Of a stretch of 33,456 bases of DNA, positions 8,101-15,269 are shown in pieces. Made by a program: the position numbers and the translations under genes. The notes beneath the pieces are model-generated. The model worked only from the letters and a program-made list of their open reading frames with translations. It did not search any database and had not been told where the DNA came from. Positions within the stretch are counted from its first letter, which is position 1; each line of letters begins with the position of its first letter. Location: assembly GCA_017618625.1 (NCBI GenBank), contig JAFZTV010000051.1, forward strand, positions 1-33,456, in the 5' to 3' direction. This DNA is from Bacteroidales bacterium (GTDB lineage: Bacteria; Bacteroidota; Bacteroidia; Bacteroidales; P3).

Positions 8101-8163
8101 TGTCAAATGCTTCAGCATTCATTAGCCCCGCTTATGCAAAGCGAATAATTCACTGTTCACTGG
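8101..8163. repeat. Dispersed intergenic repeat, copy 2
   Basis: Matches 1031-1106: TGTCAAATGC-TTCA-GCATTCAT, then AAGCGAATAATTCACT, then a TTCACTG tandem. It fills most of the gap between the ROK and GH92 genes. CGCTT and AAGCG (8129-8143 region) make a second small hairpin in this copy only. An 11-bp fragment, CAGTGAATTAT, recurs at 32391-32401 upstream of nusG and may be a third partial copy or chance. Confidence 0.55.
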
Positions 8164-8166
8164 CCA

Positions 8167-9117
8167 CTATTTCTTCATCTTAATCAGCGCAGCAGCTCCA
8201 AGTATGGCAACCTCGTTGGCATTAAGCTCCGACATGCGGATGTCGCAGCTGCCCTCATAAATGTTGAGCAAGTGTTTTTTGAACGACTCACGCAGTGGTC
8301 CCATCAGTGGCTCTCCAACCTTCGTGGGACCGCCCATCAGGAATATCGCCTCCGGTGCCGAGAAGGTCACCGAGTTGGCCATCGCTATTCCCAGCCAGTA
8401 GCCCGTTTGAGCGTACGTCATGATAGCCACCATGTCGCCGGCGTTGGCAGCGTCGCCAACCATCTTAGATGTCACGTCTTTATCGGCCACCGAGTACAGT
8501 TTGCCGTTGTAGTTGGGTGTTCTCTTTCTCAACTCGCAGAAGGTCTGCACAATGCCCCTAGCCGAGGTGTAGGTCTCCAAGCAGCCTTTACGTCCGCAGC
8601 TGCACTGACGGCCTTCTGGTATCAGTATGGCGTGCCCCAGCTCGCCAGCGGCGCCGGTCGAACCGTGCACCAGTTTGCCGTCCACCACTATGCCGCTGCC
8701 CACACCCGTGCCGAGCGTAAACATGATGAAATGCTGCATACCTTTGGCTCCGCCGTATATCAGCTCACCGTAAGCAGCTGCGTTGGCGTCGTTGCTCAGC
8801 ACCACCGGCACCTGCATATATTTGTGCATCTCCTCCTCGAAGTTCAGCACCCCTTTGATGGTCAGGTTCGGTGCGTTATCGACACATCCGGTATAGAAGT
8901 TTCCGTTGGGTGCGCCGATGCCTATACCCTCTATCGCCTCCACTCCATTCTCTTTCATAAGCTTCTCTATGCAGCCCATGATGTCTTTGACGTATGGCTC
9001 CAACTGCGTGTAGGCGTTGGTGGGGATGTTGTTGCGGGCAATGATTTTGCCGTCTTCACGCACGAGGCCCATATCGGTGTTGGTGCCTCCGATGTCGATT
9101 CCGATTGCGTAACTCAT
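8167..9117 (-). CDS. ROK-family sugar kinase (glucokinase type)
   Basis: A 316-residue cytoplasmic kinase, the normal ROK length. It has the N-terminal phosphate loop IDIGGTNT (7-14), the catalytic SNDANAA segment (D110), the LGTGVGSGIVVDG loop, GELGH with zinc-ligand H162 and the ROK zinc motif CSCGRKGCLE (C172, C174, C179). ROK proteins of this type lacking a DNA-binding domain usually phosphorylate glucose or a related hexose such as N-acetylmannosamine or fructose. The actual sugar is not readable. Placed 98 nt upstream of the mannosidase, it could phosphorylate a released hexose after uptake; this is inference. No own promoter is evident. Confidence 0.92.
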   Translation of the reverse strand: MSYAIGIDIGGTNTDMGLVREDGKIIARNNIPTNAYTQLEPYVKDIMGCIEKLMKENGVEAIEGIGIGAPNGNFYTGCVDNAPNLTIKGVLNFEEEMHKYMQVPVVLSNDANAAAYGELIYGGAKGMQHFIMFTLGTGVGSGIVVDGKLVHGSTGAAGELGHAILIPEGRQCSCGRKGCLETYTSARGIVQTFCELRKRTPNYNGKLYSVADKDVTSKMVGDAANAGDMVAIMTYAQTGYWLGIAMANSVTFSAPEAIFLMGGPTKVGEPLMGPLRESFKKHLLNIYEGSCDIRMSELNANEVAILGAAALIKMKK

Positions 9118-9175
9118 AAAACGAATTGAATATTGATGATTTAAAACTTAAAACTTACAGCTTAGAACTCCCCAC

Positions 9176-10117
9176 TTATTGCTCATCCTCCAGGCTCCAA
9201 CCTTCTTTCACAAAGCCCACTATCATCGGGAACATCCTCGTGTAGCCGCTCTTGATGTTCTTCTTCTCATACCTCACCTGCACTATTACGTCGTGCGAGT
9301 AGCCGTCCTTCACCACCTCATACAGTTTCTTTCCTGCCTCCGAGGTCTTCAGCACAAAGGCCGATTCGCCTATACGCACGTTGTAGTATTTGGCCGCAGT
9401 CAAACCGTAATCGCTGGCAAACTCACTGCTCAGTCTCGCCGTCACTCTGAACTGCCGCGTGACCGTGCTCTTCTCGGCGCGGAAAGCCTCAAACGAGTAT
9501 TCGTCGGTGCCCGTCGTCGCCTGCCAGTCAATCTTGAACCCCTCGGCAGTGCGCTTCACATACACCACATACATGTCCGCATCCACGCGAGTCACACGTC
9601 CCAACGCCACCTCGTCGTCATCCACCGAGATAAGCGACTTCTTTACCTTCTCCGCCGAATATCCTCCGCTGTAGTAGCGACGCATCAGCGGCTCCACGCG
9701 TGCCGAGTCCAGCACATACTGCAGCTGGTCCGTCCAGCGTTTCGCCCCGTAGTACTGCTGCACCAGATATACTATCGAGTCCTCCGTGGTGACAGGTTTC
9801 ACTATATACTCGTCCAGCTCGCCCTTCTTCAAGGCTTCCAGGTCTTTCTCCAGCGCGTGAATCTTCGACTGCATCTGCTTGATGCTGTTCGCCTGCTTCT
9901 CTTGTTGGCTGCGCAGGTTTCCTATCTCTTGCTGCAGCGACTCTATCTCCGTGCGGAAAGTGGATTCGTCCTCGGCGAGTTTCGCCTGCAACTGTTCCAC
10001 CGACTCCGTCAATGCGTTAATCAGCGAGTCGCGCATCTCGTTCTTCTTCTTGAGGCTCTGGGCCGACATCGGCACTACAAGCACCACAGCCACAAGCAAT
10101 AATATAAAGCGTTTCAC
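9176..10117 (-). CDS. Periplasmic coiled-coil protein of unknown function
   Basis: A 313-residue protein with a clear signal peptide (hydrophobic 4-17, cleavage near MSAQS), then a heptad-like coiled coil (about 28-98, rich in Glu, Gln, Lys and Leu) and a mixed C-terminal domain (about 110-313) of unrecognised fold. The start codon is GTG at 10117: no nearby ATG exists, and the signal peptide begins exactly there. The gaps to neighbours are 41 nt (flavodiiron protein, upstream) and 58 nt (ROK kinase, downstream), so it is probably part of one transcript. I do not recognise a family. The fold and export suggest an envelope-associated structural or scaffolding role, but this is only inference. 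Confidence 0.8.
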   Translation of the reverse strand: MKRFILLLVAVVLVVPMSAQSLKKKNEMRDSLINALTESVEQLQAKLAEDESTFRTEIESLQQEIGNLRSQQEKQANSIKQMQSKIHALEKDLEALKKGELDEYIVKPVTTEDSIVYLVQQYYGAKRWTDQLQYVLDSARVEPLMRRYYSGGYSAEKVKKSLISVDDDEVALGRVTRVDADMYVVYVKRTAEGFKIDWQATTGTDEYSFEAFRAEKSTVTRQFRVTARLSSEFASDYGLTAAKYYNVRIGESAFVLKTSEAGKKLYEVVKDGYSHDVIVQVRYEKKNIKSGYTRMFPMIVGFVKEGWSLEDEQ

Positions 10118-10158
10118 AGGTATTTTTGTGTGTTGAATGTTCTAAAATATTTTGTTCC

Positions 10159-11346
10159 TTACGCCAGCAGTGCCTTCACCATCTCGGGCACCTTGGCCAT
10201 ATCCTCGTCGGTAGCCTTCCAGAAAGCTCTGATATTCTCGTCCACCACCTCGAAGCCAGCGTCTTTCAGTTTCTCCTGAAGCATCTTGACCGACTCGCCG
10301 CTCCAGCCGTAGCATCCGAAGGCAGCGGCCCGCTTGTTCTTGAACTTCAGCTGCTTCAAGAACTCTATCCAACCCGCCACGCTCGAAAGGATGCTGTTGC
10401 TCACCGTAGGCGAGCCGACGGCTATGGCCTTCGACTTGAACACCTCGGTCATCACCTCGTTCTTGTCGGCTTTGGCCACGTTGAACACCTTTACCACCGT
10501 CTCGGGGCTCTGCCTGCGGATTTCCTCGGCTATGGCGTGGGCAATCTGCGTGGTACCCTCCCACATGGTGTCGTAAGCCACGGTGATTTGGTTCTCCTGG
10601 TAGGCGGCAGCCCACTTGGCGTAGGTCTCGACAATCTGCATCGGACGGTCGCGCCAGATGGCACCATGCGACGGAGCGATGATGTCGATGGGCAGGTTGA
10701 GCGAGGCAATCTCCTCAAGTTTCTTCGCCACGAGGTTCGAGAAGGGGTTGAGAATATTGGTGTAATATTTGATGGCCTCCTTGTAAAGCAGGCACTGGTC
10801 AGCCTTGTCGTTGAATAGCTCATCGACAGCGTAGTGCTGGCCAAAAGCGTCGTTCGAGAAGAGGATGTTGTCGCCAGTCATGTAGGTAGCCATCGAGTCG
10901 GGCCAGTGGAGCATCTTCATCTCGACGAATATGAGCTTCTTGCCGTTACCGATCTCGAGGGTATCGCCAGTCTTTACGGTGTGGAAATTCCAGCCCCGCT
11001 TGCCATACTGCCCTTCGAGGCTCTTGACGGCCTGGGCGGTGCAATAAATCGGCGTGTCGGGTATTTCGGCCATCAAGGCGGTGAGGGCACCCGAGTGGTC
11101 GCACTCGCCGTGGTTGGCAATGACATAGTCAATCTTCTTGAGGTCAATCTCCTTCTTGAGGTTCTCCACGAAATCGAAACGGTGAGGGGTCCAGATGGTG
11201 TCGATGAGCACCGTCTTTTCCTCTTCCACGAGGTAAGCGTTCTGGCTCGAACCGTTCATGATAGAGTAGTCGTCGCCATGGAAAGTCTCCAGTTCCCAGT
11301 CGATATAGCCGACCCAGCTGACGTTGTTTTTAATCTGTCTTTTCAT
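10159..11346 (-). CDS. Flavodiiron protein (A-type flavoprotein, FprA family)
   Basis: A 395-residue cytoplasmic enzyme that reduces O2 to water and/or NO to N2O in anaerobes. The N-terminal metallo-beta-lactamase-like domain has the complete diiron ligand set H79-x-E81-x-D83, H147, D166 and H227 (motifs ANHGECDHSG, LHWPDS, SNDAFG, PSHG). The C-terminal flavodoxin domain begins at about 255 (VAYDTMWEGTTQIA) and binds FMN. There is no fused rubredoxin or reductase domain, so electrons must come from a separate partner. The ATG at 11346 is chosen over an in-frame TTG at 11370 because a GGA-containing purine stretch precedes it and the family N-terminus fits. It heads the minus-strand run. Confidence 0.95.
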   Translation of the reverse strand: MKRQIKNNVSWVGYIDWELETFHGDDYSIMNGSSQNAYLVEEEKTVLIDTIWTPHRFDFVENLKKEIDLKKIDYVIANHGECDHSGALTALMAEIPDTPIYCTAQAVKSLEGQYGKRGWNFHTVKTGDTLEIGNGKKLIFVEMKMLHWPDSMATYMTGDNILFSNDAFGQHYAVDELFNDKADQCLLYKEAIKYYTNILNPFSNLVAKKLEEIASLNLPIDIIAPSHGAIWRDRPMQIVETYAKWAAAYQENQITVAYDTMWEGTTQIAHAIAEEIRRQSPETVVKVFNVAKADKNEVMTEVFKSKAIAVGSPTVSNSILSSVAGWIEFLKQLKFKNKRAAAFGCYGWSGESVKMLQEKLKDAGFEVVDENIRAFWKATDEDMAKVPEMVKALLA

Positions 11347-11381
11347 ATCTTCCGTATTTTTTGTTATCAATTCGAGGGTTG

Positions 11382-11389
11382 CAAAGATA
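11382..11389 (-). promoter_or_regulatory. -7 element upstream of the flavodiiron gene
   Basis: On the minus strand 11389-11382 reads TATCTTTG, an exact TAnnTTTG match, about 35 nt before the ATG. No TTTG occurs at the expected upstream distance. It is divergent from the promoter at 11428-11459. Confidence 0.5.
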
Positions 11390-11427
11390 GTAAAAAGATA
11401 CGAGTAATGATTAAGTGAGGTTGAGAA

Positions 11428-11459
11428 TTTGTTCTCTAATGTTTTTTTTCGTATCTTTG
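11428..11459 (+). promoter_or_regulatory. Consensus Bacteroidota promoter for the structured RNA
   Basis: TTTG (11428-11431), 20-nt spacer, TATCTTTG (11452-11459): a perfect consensus match. Transcription should begin near 11464-11466, exactly where a hairpin-rich non-coding stretch begins. Confidence 0.8.
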
Positions 11460-11464
11460 CAACC

Positions 11465-11719
11465 GCTTACGAGAGAATGTAAGTATGCGAGAAAAGCATA
11501 ACTTTAGTCCTTGCACTGAAATATCGCCAATATTAAATCAAGGAGGGAAGAGTGACTGCTCTTCGTCATGCCAATATGACGGCTTGGAGGAACAATCTGT
11601 ACCAGCCGCATATCGGTTGGCGTGAGACCCCCCTTGAAACAAACCATTCCTTGATGGGTGTTTGGCGACACCTCAGTGCAAATGGGCAAGAGTTCATAAG
11701 TCTCATGCCTTTCTTTTTG
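11465..11719 (+). ncRNA. Structured RNA of about 255 nt, family unknown
   Basis: It lies between a perfect promoter and a terminator hairpin. No credible coding frame fills it. Pairings read by eye: CTTAC/GTAAG (11466-11470 with 11479-11483); TATGC/GCATA (11484-11488 with 11496-11500); a long-range 9-bp stem TTGCACTGA/TCAGTGCAA (11511-11519 with 11673-11681); inside it CAAGGAGGG/CCCCCCTTG (11539-11547 with 11628-11636, one mismatch), enclosing hairpins GAAGAG/CTCTTC (11547-11564), CGTCAT/ATGACG (11564-11581) and CCAGCCG/CGGTTGG (11602-11620); then GGTGT/ACACC (11657-11672). It is either a free small RNA or a leader controlling the DUF6884/BspA operon, which has no other visible promoter. It lacks tmRNA and RNase P hallmarks. 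A Bacteroidales 6S-type RNA is possible, but the branched layout is not the usual 6S rod. Confidence 0.7.
11684..11719 (+). terminator. Terminator at the 3' end of the structured RNA
   Basis: GGGCA-A-GAG (11684-11692) pairs with CTC-A-TGCCT (11702-11710) across a 9-nt loop, with one A-A mismatch. TTCTTTTT follows. No TAnnTTTG promoter lies between here and the ATG at 11799, so downstream genes may depend on read-through. Confidence 0.65.
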
Positions 11720-11798
11720 TATGTATATGTCTCATTGGAGACTTGGGGGCCTAATTTCAAGTTGGGAGTTCAACAAGTTCAAAAAAAATCATAACACT

Positions 11799-12254
11799 AT
11801 GGGCAAAACAATTTACATTCTTTCTTGCACATCCACCAAAGACAAGGATGCCAAGACTGTCGAAACGCTCTACACAGGGCCAATGTTCGTTAAAGGCCTC
11901 GCATACGCCAAGCGCCATCACGCAAAACACATTCTTGTAATCGGCGGAGTTTGCAAATCCGAGGTTTACGAACTTAGCGACAAGGCTTCGTTCTACGATG
12001 GGCTGGATATAAAAGAGCTACACAAAGCCGACCGCCTGAAACTGGCCAAGAAGCGGCTAGTCAGCCTCAAAGCCAAAGGTTGCGACACCGAAAACGACAA
12101 GTTTATATTCTTGACAGGTCAGAGCTATTACGAGTTTCTGCTGGCAGACCAACGGAATGCCCTGCCAGATGCCATAAAGCATTATGAGCTGCCGTTCCGC
12201 GAAAACGAACTGAAAGGGAACGGTGATATTAATCATTTTCTTGACAACAATTAA
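11799..12254 (+). CDS. DUF6884-like protein
   Basis: A 151-residue cytoplasmic protein. The start is the ATG at 11799; a longer frame from 11721 would extend into the RNA's 3' flank and is rejected. It opens with a short strand and ILSCTSTKDKD, then LYTGPMFVKGLAYAKRH, then a strand (HILVIGG), and ends with FLTGQSYYEFLL. This order (Cys-Ser/Thr-Lys-rich loop after strand 1, Y-x-x-x-F-x-K helix, Gly-x-x-Tyr-Tyr near the C-terminus) resembles DUF6884 proteins, whose biochemical role I do not know. The usual AKHGLL motif of that family is replaced here by GGVCKSEVYEL, so the assignment is tentative. Only 12 nt separate it from the BspA-like gene, implying co-transcription. A 5-bp hairpin (11729-11742) lies in the leader. 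Confidence 0.7.
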   Translation: MGKTIYILSCTSTKDKDAKTVETLYTGPMFVKGLAYAKRHHAKHILVIGGVCKSEVYELSDKASFYDGLDIKELHKADRLKLAKKRLVSLKAKGCDTENDKFIFLTGQSYYEFLLADQRNALPDAIKHYELPFRENELKGNGDINHFLDNN

Positions 12255-12266
12255 ACCCTGAAAATC

Positions 12267-14816
12267 ATGAAAAAAACATTACTTTTTCTCGCATTCCTTC
12301 TTGGAATTGCGTTGCAGTCTTGGGCTTACAATTTCGTACAGGGTGGGCTTGCTTATAACATCGTTGACGGGAATGCACATGTGACATACAGGAATTCAGC
12401 TCCCCCAAGATACACATCTTTGCAGTTGCCGAGCAATCTCACCATTCCTTCCTCGGTGACATACGGCGGCACCACATACTCTGTCGTAGCCATCGACGAG
12501 GGTGCCTTCCAGGGCTGCAGCCACCTTACCTCTGTCACCATTCCCAACTCCGTCACTTCCATCGGTACCGCAGCCTTCCAGAGCTGCACTGGATTGACCT
12601 CCGTCACCATTGGCGACTCCGTCACATCCATCGGCTATCAGGCATTCCATGGATGTACAGGCCTGACTTCCGTCACCATCCCCAACTCCGTCACATCCAT
12701 CGAATACGCTGCCTTTCAGGACTGCACGGGGCTGACCTCTATCACTATCCCCAACTCCGTCACTTCCATCGGCAACGATGCCTTCAACGGCTGCACCAGC
12801 CTGACCTCTGTCACCATCGGCAACTCCGTCGCCTCCATCGGCTGGCGTGCCTTCCAGGGCTGCACCGGCCTGACCTCCGTCACCATCCCCAACTCCGTCA
12901 CCTCTATCCAAGCATCCACCTTTCAGGACTGCACTGGACTGCTCTCCGTCACCATCGGCAACTCAGTCACGTCCATCGGCAACTATGCCTTCAATAACTG
13001 CACAGGTCTGACCGCCATCACCATCCCCAACTCCGTCACATCCATTGGCGTGAGAGCATTCTCTCTCTGCACAAGTCTGACCTCCATCACTATCCCCAAC
13101 TCCATTACTTCCATCGACAACAAAGCCTTCCATGACTGTACAAGTCTGACAACTGTCAACTTCAACGCAACAAACTGCACCACGATGGGTAGTTTAGAGC
13201 ATCACGTATTTTCTAACTGTACCGCTTTGACAACGCTCAATATCGGAAACAATGTGCAAACAATTCCTGCTTTCGCCTTCTGTGGCTGCTCAAGACTGAC
13301 ATCCCTCACCATCCCCAACTCCGTTACAGTCATCGGCTATTCTGCCTTCGATGGTTGCACAGGTCTAGCCGAAATCCATTCGCTCAACAACGTTGCCCCA
13401 ACATATGTAGCCACTAGTTTCAATCAAATTACGAGCACTATCCCCGTATATATTCCTTGCGGAAGTCTTCAGTCATATCAGACTGGGTGGTCTTATTTTT
13501 CTAACTTCATAGAGGAGTCGGGGATAGCTTTCAACGTTGTGTCGGACAACGAGTCAATGGGTACAGTGCATATCGACTCCTATCCGGGCTGTACCGATTC
13601 GTTGGCCACAGTGTCGGCCACAGCAAATGACGGCTACGCTTTCGACCACTGGAGTGACGGCTCCACCGACAACCCGCACACCTTCTCCGTAACATCGGGT
13701 ATGACAATCACCGCCTATTTCGGACTTGCCGCCACCGTTACCGTCAATTCCGACAACACCACGATGGGTGTCGGGATCGGCAGCGGCTCCTACGCCATCG
13801 GTGGCACAGCCACCATCAGCGCCGAAGCCAACTACGGCTACCACTTTACACACTGGAATGACGGCAACACTGAAAATCCACGCACCATCACCGTCACTGT
13901 CGATACCAGCTTCACCGCCTTCTTCGAAATCAACCAATACACCGTCAATGTAGTGTCTGGCAACACGGAGCTGGGCAGCGTGACCGGTGGCGGCACCTTC
14001 GACTACGGCACCTCAATCACCATCTCGGCTGAAGTTCTAGCAGAGAACCACCACTTCGCCCACTGGCAAGATGGCAACACCGACAACCCACGCACCATCA
14101 CCGTCACAGCTGACACAACATATACGGCTTACTTCGCCATCGACGAATACACCGTTACCGCAGTCTCTGACAATTCCACGATGGGCACAACAAGTGGTAG
14201 CGGTTCTTACGCCATTGGCACCACAGCCATTATCAGTGCCAACGCCAACACCGGATACCACTTCACCCAATGGAACGACGGCAACACCGACAACCCACGC
14301 ACCGTGACCGTAACTTGTGACACCACATACACCGCCTTCTTCGAGGCTGACGATTTTGTTATCACCGTACTGTCTGACGATCCGTCGATGGGCACCGTGA
14401 GCGGTGGAGGCATATACGCTTACGGCAGCACCATAACCATCACCGCAACACCTGTTGATGGATACATGTTCGCATACTGGCAGGATGACAACAACGACAA
14501 CCCACGCACCATAACCGTCACTGGCGACGCCGAATATGTGGCACACTTTTACCGCCCTGAAGGCATCGACGATGTAGATGAAACTGACAATATCAAGATC
14601 TATACTCGCGGCAACACGATTGTGATAGACTTGAGCGGGCAGCAGGCTGCAGGTAGCAGGCAGTCAATCGTCGTTTACGACATGTTAGGCCGTGTGATAA
14701 AGACTGACGCAATCAAGCATTCAAGCAATCAGACAATCATCCCCGTCTCCGGGATGGGCATCTATATGGTGAAAATCGGCGACCAACCGTCTCGCAAAGT
14801 GCTGGTAAGACCATAA
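12267..14816 (+). CDS. BspA-like leucine-rich surface protein with InlB-type B-repeats and T9SS tail
   Basis: An 849-residue secreted protein. Signal peptide 1-20 ([20 protein letters not shown]). Residues 87-366 are LRR_5/TpLRR repeats: nine consecutive 23-residue units ([14 protein letters not shown]...AFQ-x-CTG type), one 27-residue variant and two more 23-residue units. Residues about 422-771 are five repeats of about 70 residues resembling the divergent InlB B-repeat ([20 protein letters not shown] type). Residues about 776-849 form a type IX secretion sorting tail ([10 protein letters not shown] ... GIYMVKIG ... KVLV), so export across the outer membrane and attachment to the surface are expected. 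BspA-type proteins often bind host matrix or other microbes. The ligand here is unknown. It is second in an operon with the DUF6884-like gene and ends at a strong terminator. Confidence 0.93.
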   Translation: MKKTLLFLAFLLGIALQSWAYNFVQGGLAYNIVDGNAHVTYRNSAPPRYTSLQLPSNLTIPSSVTYGGTTYSVVAIDEGAFQGCSHLTSVTIPNSVTSIGTAAFQSCTGLTSVTIGDSVTSIGYQAFHGCTGLTSVTIPNSVTSIEYAAFQDCTGLTSITIPNSVTSIGNDAFNGCTSLTSVTIGNSVASIGWRAFQGCTGLTSVTIPNSVTSIQASTFQDCTGLLSVTIGNSVTSIGNYAFNNCTGLTAITIPNSVTSIGVRAFSLCTSLTSITIPNSITSIDNKAFHDCTSLTTVNFNATNCTTMGSLEHHVFSNCTALTTLNIGNNVQTIPAFAFCGCSRLTSLTIPNSVTVIGYSAFDGCTGLAEIHSLNNVAPTYVATSFNQITSTIPVYIPCGSLQSYQTGWSYFSNFIEESGIAFNVVSDNESMGTVHIDSYPGCTDSLATVSATANDGYAFDHWSDGSTDNPHTFSVTSGMTITAYFGLAATVTVNSDNTTMGVGIGSGSYAIGGTATISAEANYGYHFTHWNDGNTENPRTITVTVDTSFTAFFEINQYTVNVVSGNTELGSVTGGGTFDYGTSITISAEVLAENHHFAHWQDGNTDNPRTITVTADTTYTAYFAIDEYTVTAVSDNSTMGTTSGSGSYAIGTTAIISANANTGYHFTQWNDGNTDNPRTVTVTCDTTYTAFFEADDFVITVLSDDPSMGTVSGGGIYAYGSTITITATPVDGYMFAYWQDDNNDNPRTITVTGDAEYVAHFYRPEGIDDVDETDNIKIYTRGNTIVIDLSGQQAAGSRQSIVVYDMLGRVIKTDAIKHSSNQTIIPVSGMGIYMVKIGDQPSRKVLVRP
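12525..13364 (+). repeat. Coding tandem repeats (69-bp units) in the LRR gene
   Basis: Nine uninterrupted 69-bp units (12525-13145), then one 81-bp unit and two further 69-bp units, each encoding one leucine-rich repeat. Units differ mainly in a Pro/Gly switch (TIPNSV versus TIGNSV) and in the residues before the conserved Phe and Cys. High DNA similarity between units makes copy-number change by slippage or recombination plausible. Confidence 0.85.
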
Positions 14817-14840
14817 CAGAACCGCCATATCAACAACATC

Positions 14841-14870
14841 AAAGGGAGGCAGATTGCCTCCTTTTTTGTT
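14841..14870 (+). terminator. Strong terminator after the BspA-like gene
   Basis: GGAGGCA (14845-14851), a GAT loop, TGCCTCC (14855-14861), then six Ts. The stem can extend through AAAG/TTTT pairs. Classic Rho-independent terminator. Confidence 0.9.
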
Positions 14871-14939
14871 TGTAGGGAAAACCAAACCTGATTTCAGGCT
14901 GGATATGCAACCCACGGAAAATGATAAAACGCAAAAAAA

Positions 14940-14971
14940 GTTGCACAATTCATTAATTTAGCTTATCTTTG
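14940..14971 (+). promoter_or_regulatory. Promoter of the 47-residue gene
   Basis: GTTG (14940-14943, one base off TTTG), 20-nt spacer, TATCTTTG (14964-14971, exact TAnnTTTG). Predicted start near 14977, just before a leader hairpin. Confidence 0.7.
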
Positions 14972-14981
14972 CCAACTCATT

Positions 14982-15010
14982 CAGTTATTAACAAGTGGTG
15001 TTAATTACTG
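14982..15010 (+). promoter_or_regulatory. Hairpin at the 5' end of the small-gene leader
   Basis: CAGTTATTAAC (14982-14992) pairs with GTTAATTACTG (15000-15010) across a 7-nt loop, 11 positions with one T-T mismatch. It sits a few nt after the predicted start of transcription and 36 nt before the ATG, a position typical of a 5' mRNA-stabilising stem or a regulatory element. Confidence 0.5.
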
Positions 15011-15046
15011 GGAATCAGATAAAAATAATAAAAAAACATAACTGTT

Positions 15047-15190
15047 ATGGGTATCAATGCTAACAAAAAAGTGAAGAGAAGAAAAGTTAGAGTCTGCGGC
15101 AACAAGAACTCCACCAACAACTGGGGTCTCAACGCAGCTGGCTGGACCGCCGTTCACAAGGCCGTCATCGCCGCCGAGCAGAACAACTAA
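15047..15190 (+). CDS. 47-residue basic protein of unknown function
   Basis: ATG at 15047 to TAA at 15188-15190. The N-terminus is strongly basic (NANKKVKRRKVRV); a middle part rich in Asn and Gly (CGNKNSTNNWGLNAAG) follows; the end is probably helical (WTAVHKAVIAAEQ). It has no signal peptide and no membrane segment. A basic small protein could bind RNA, DNA or the ribosome, but no family is recognised. Support for a real gene: a promoter at 14940-14971, a 5' leader hairpin, A-rich sequence before the ATG as is common in this phylum, codon use like the neighbours, and a strong terminator at 15233. It is thus a single-gene transcript between two terminators, easy to miss because of its length. 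Confidence 0.75.
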   Translation: MGINANKKVKRRKVRVCGNKNSTNNWGLNAAGWTAVHKAVIAAEQNN

Positions 15191-15232
15191 CAGTCTCTTC
15201 CTCCCTCCTTTCCGAAGGGAGACCGGCCGAAA

Positions 15233-15269
15233 CGGACATTCACCATCGTGGATGTCTGTTTTCTTTTTT
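15233..15269 (+). terminator. Strong terminator after the 47-residue gene
   Basis: CGGACAT-T-CAC (15233-15243) pairs with GTG-G-ATGTCTG (15248-15258) around a 4-nt loop; TTTTCTTTTTT follows (15259-15269). The T-run touches the rnc stop codon, which comes from the opposite strand. Confidence 0.88.

Noticed and set aside
8069..8122. Upstream start for the GH92 gene at 8122
   Set aside because: The added 18 residues come from the dispersed repeat and would precede a clear lipoprotein signal peptide starting at 8068.
8272..10102. Two long plus-strand frames (8272-9129 and 9179-10102)
   Set aside because: They mirror the ROK and coiled-coil genes exactly and are rich in His, Val and Arg, as reverse frames usually are.
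11465..11719. Assignment of the structured RNA as tmRNA, RNase P RNA or SRP RNA
   Set aside because: No tRNA-like ends or tag frame, no RNase P core motifs, and no SRP apical-loop motif could be seen; 6S type remains open but unproven.
12525..13364. CRISPR-like regular repeats
   Set aside because: Units are in frame, encode leucine-rich repeats and have no unrelated spacers.
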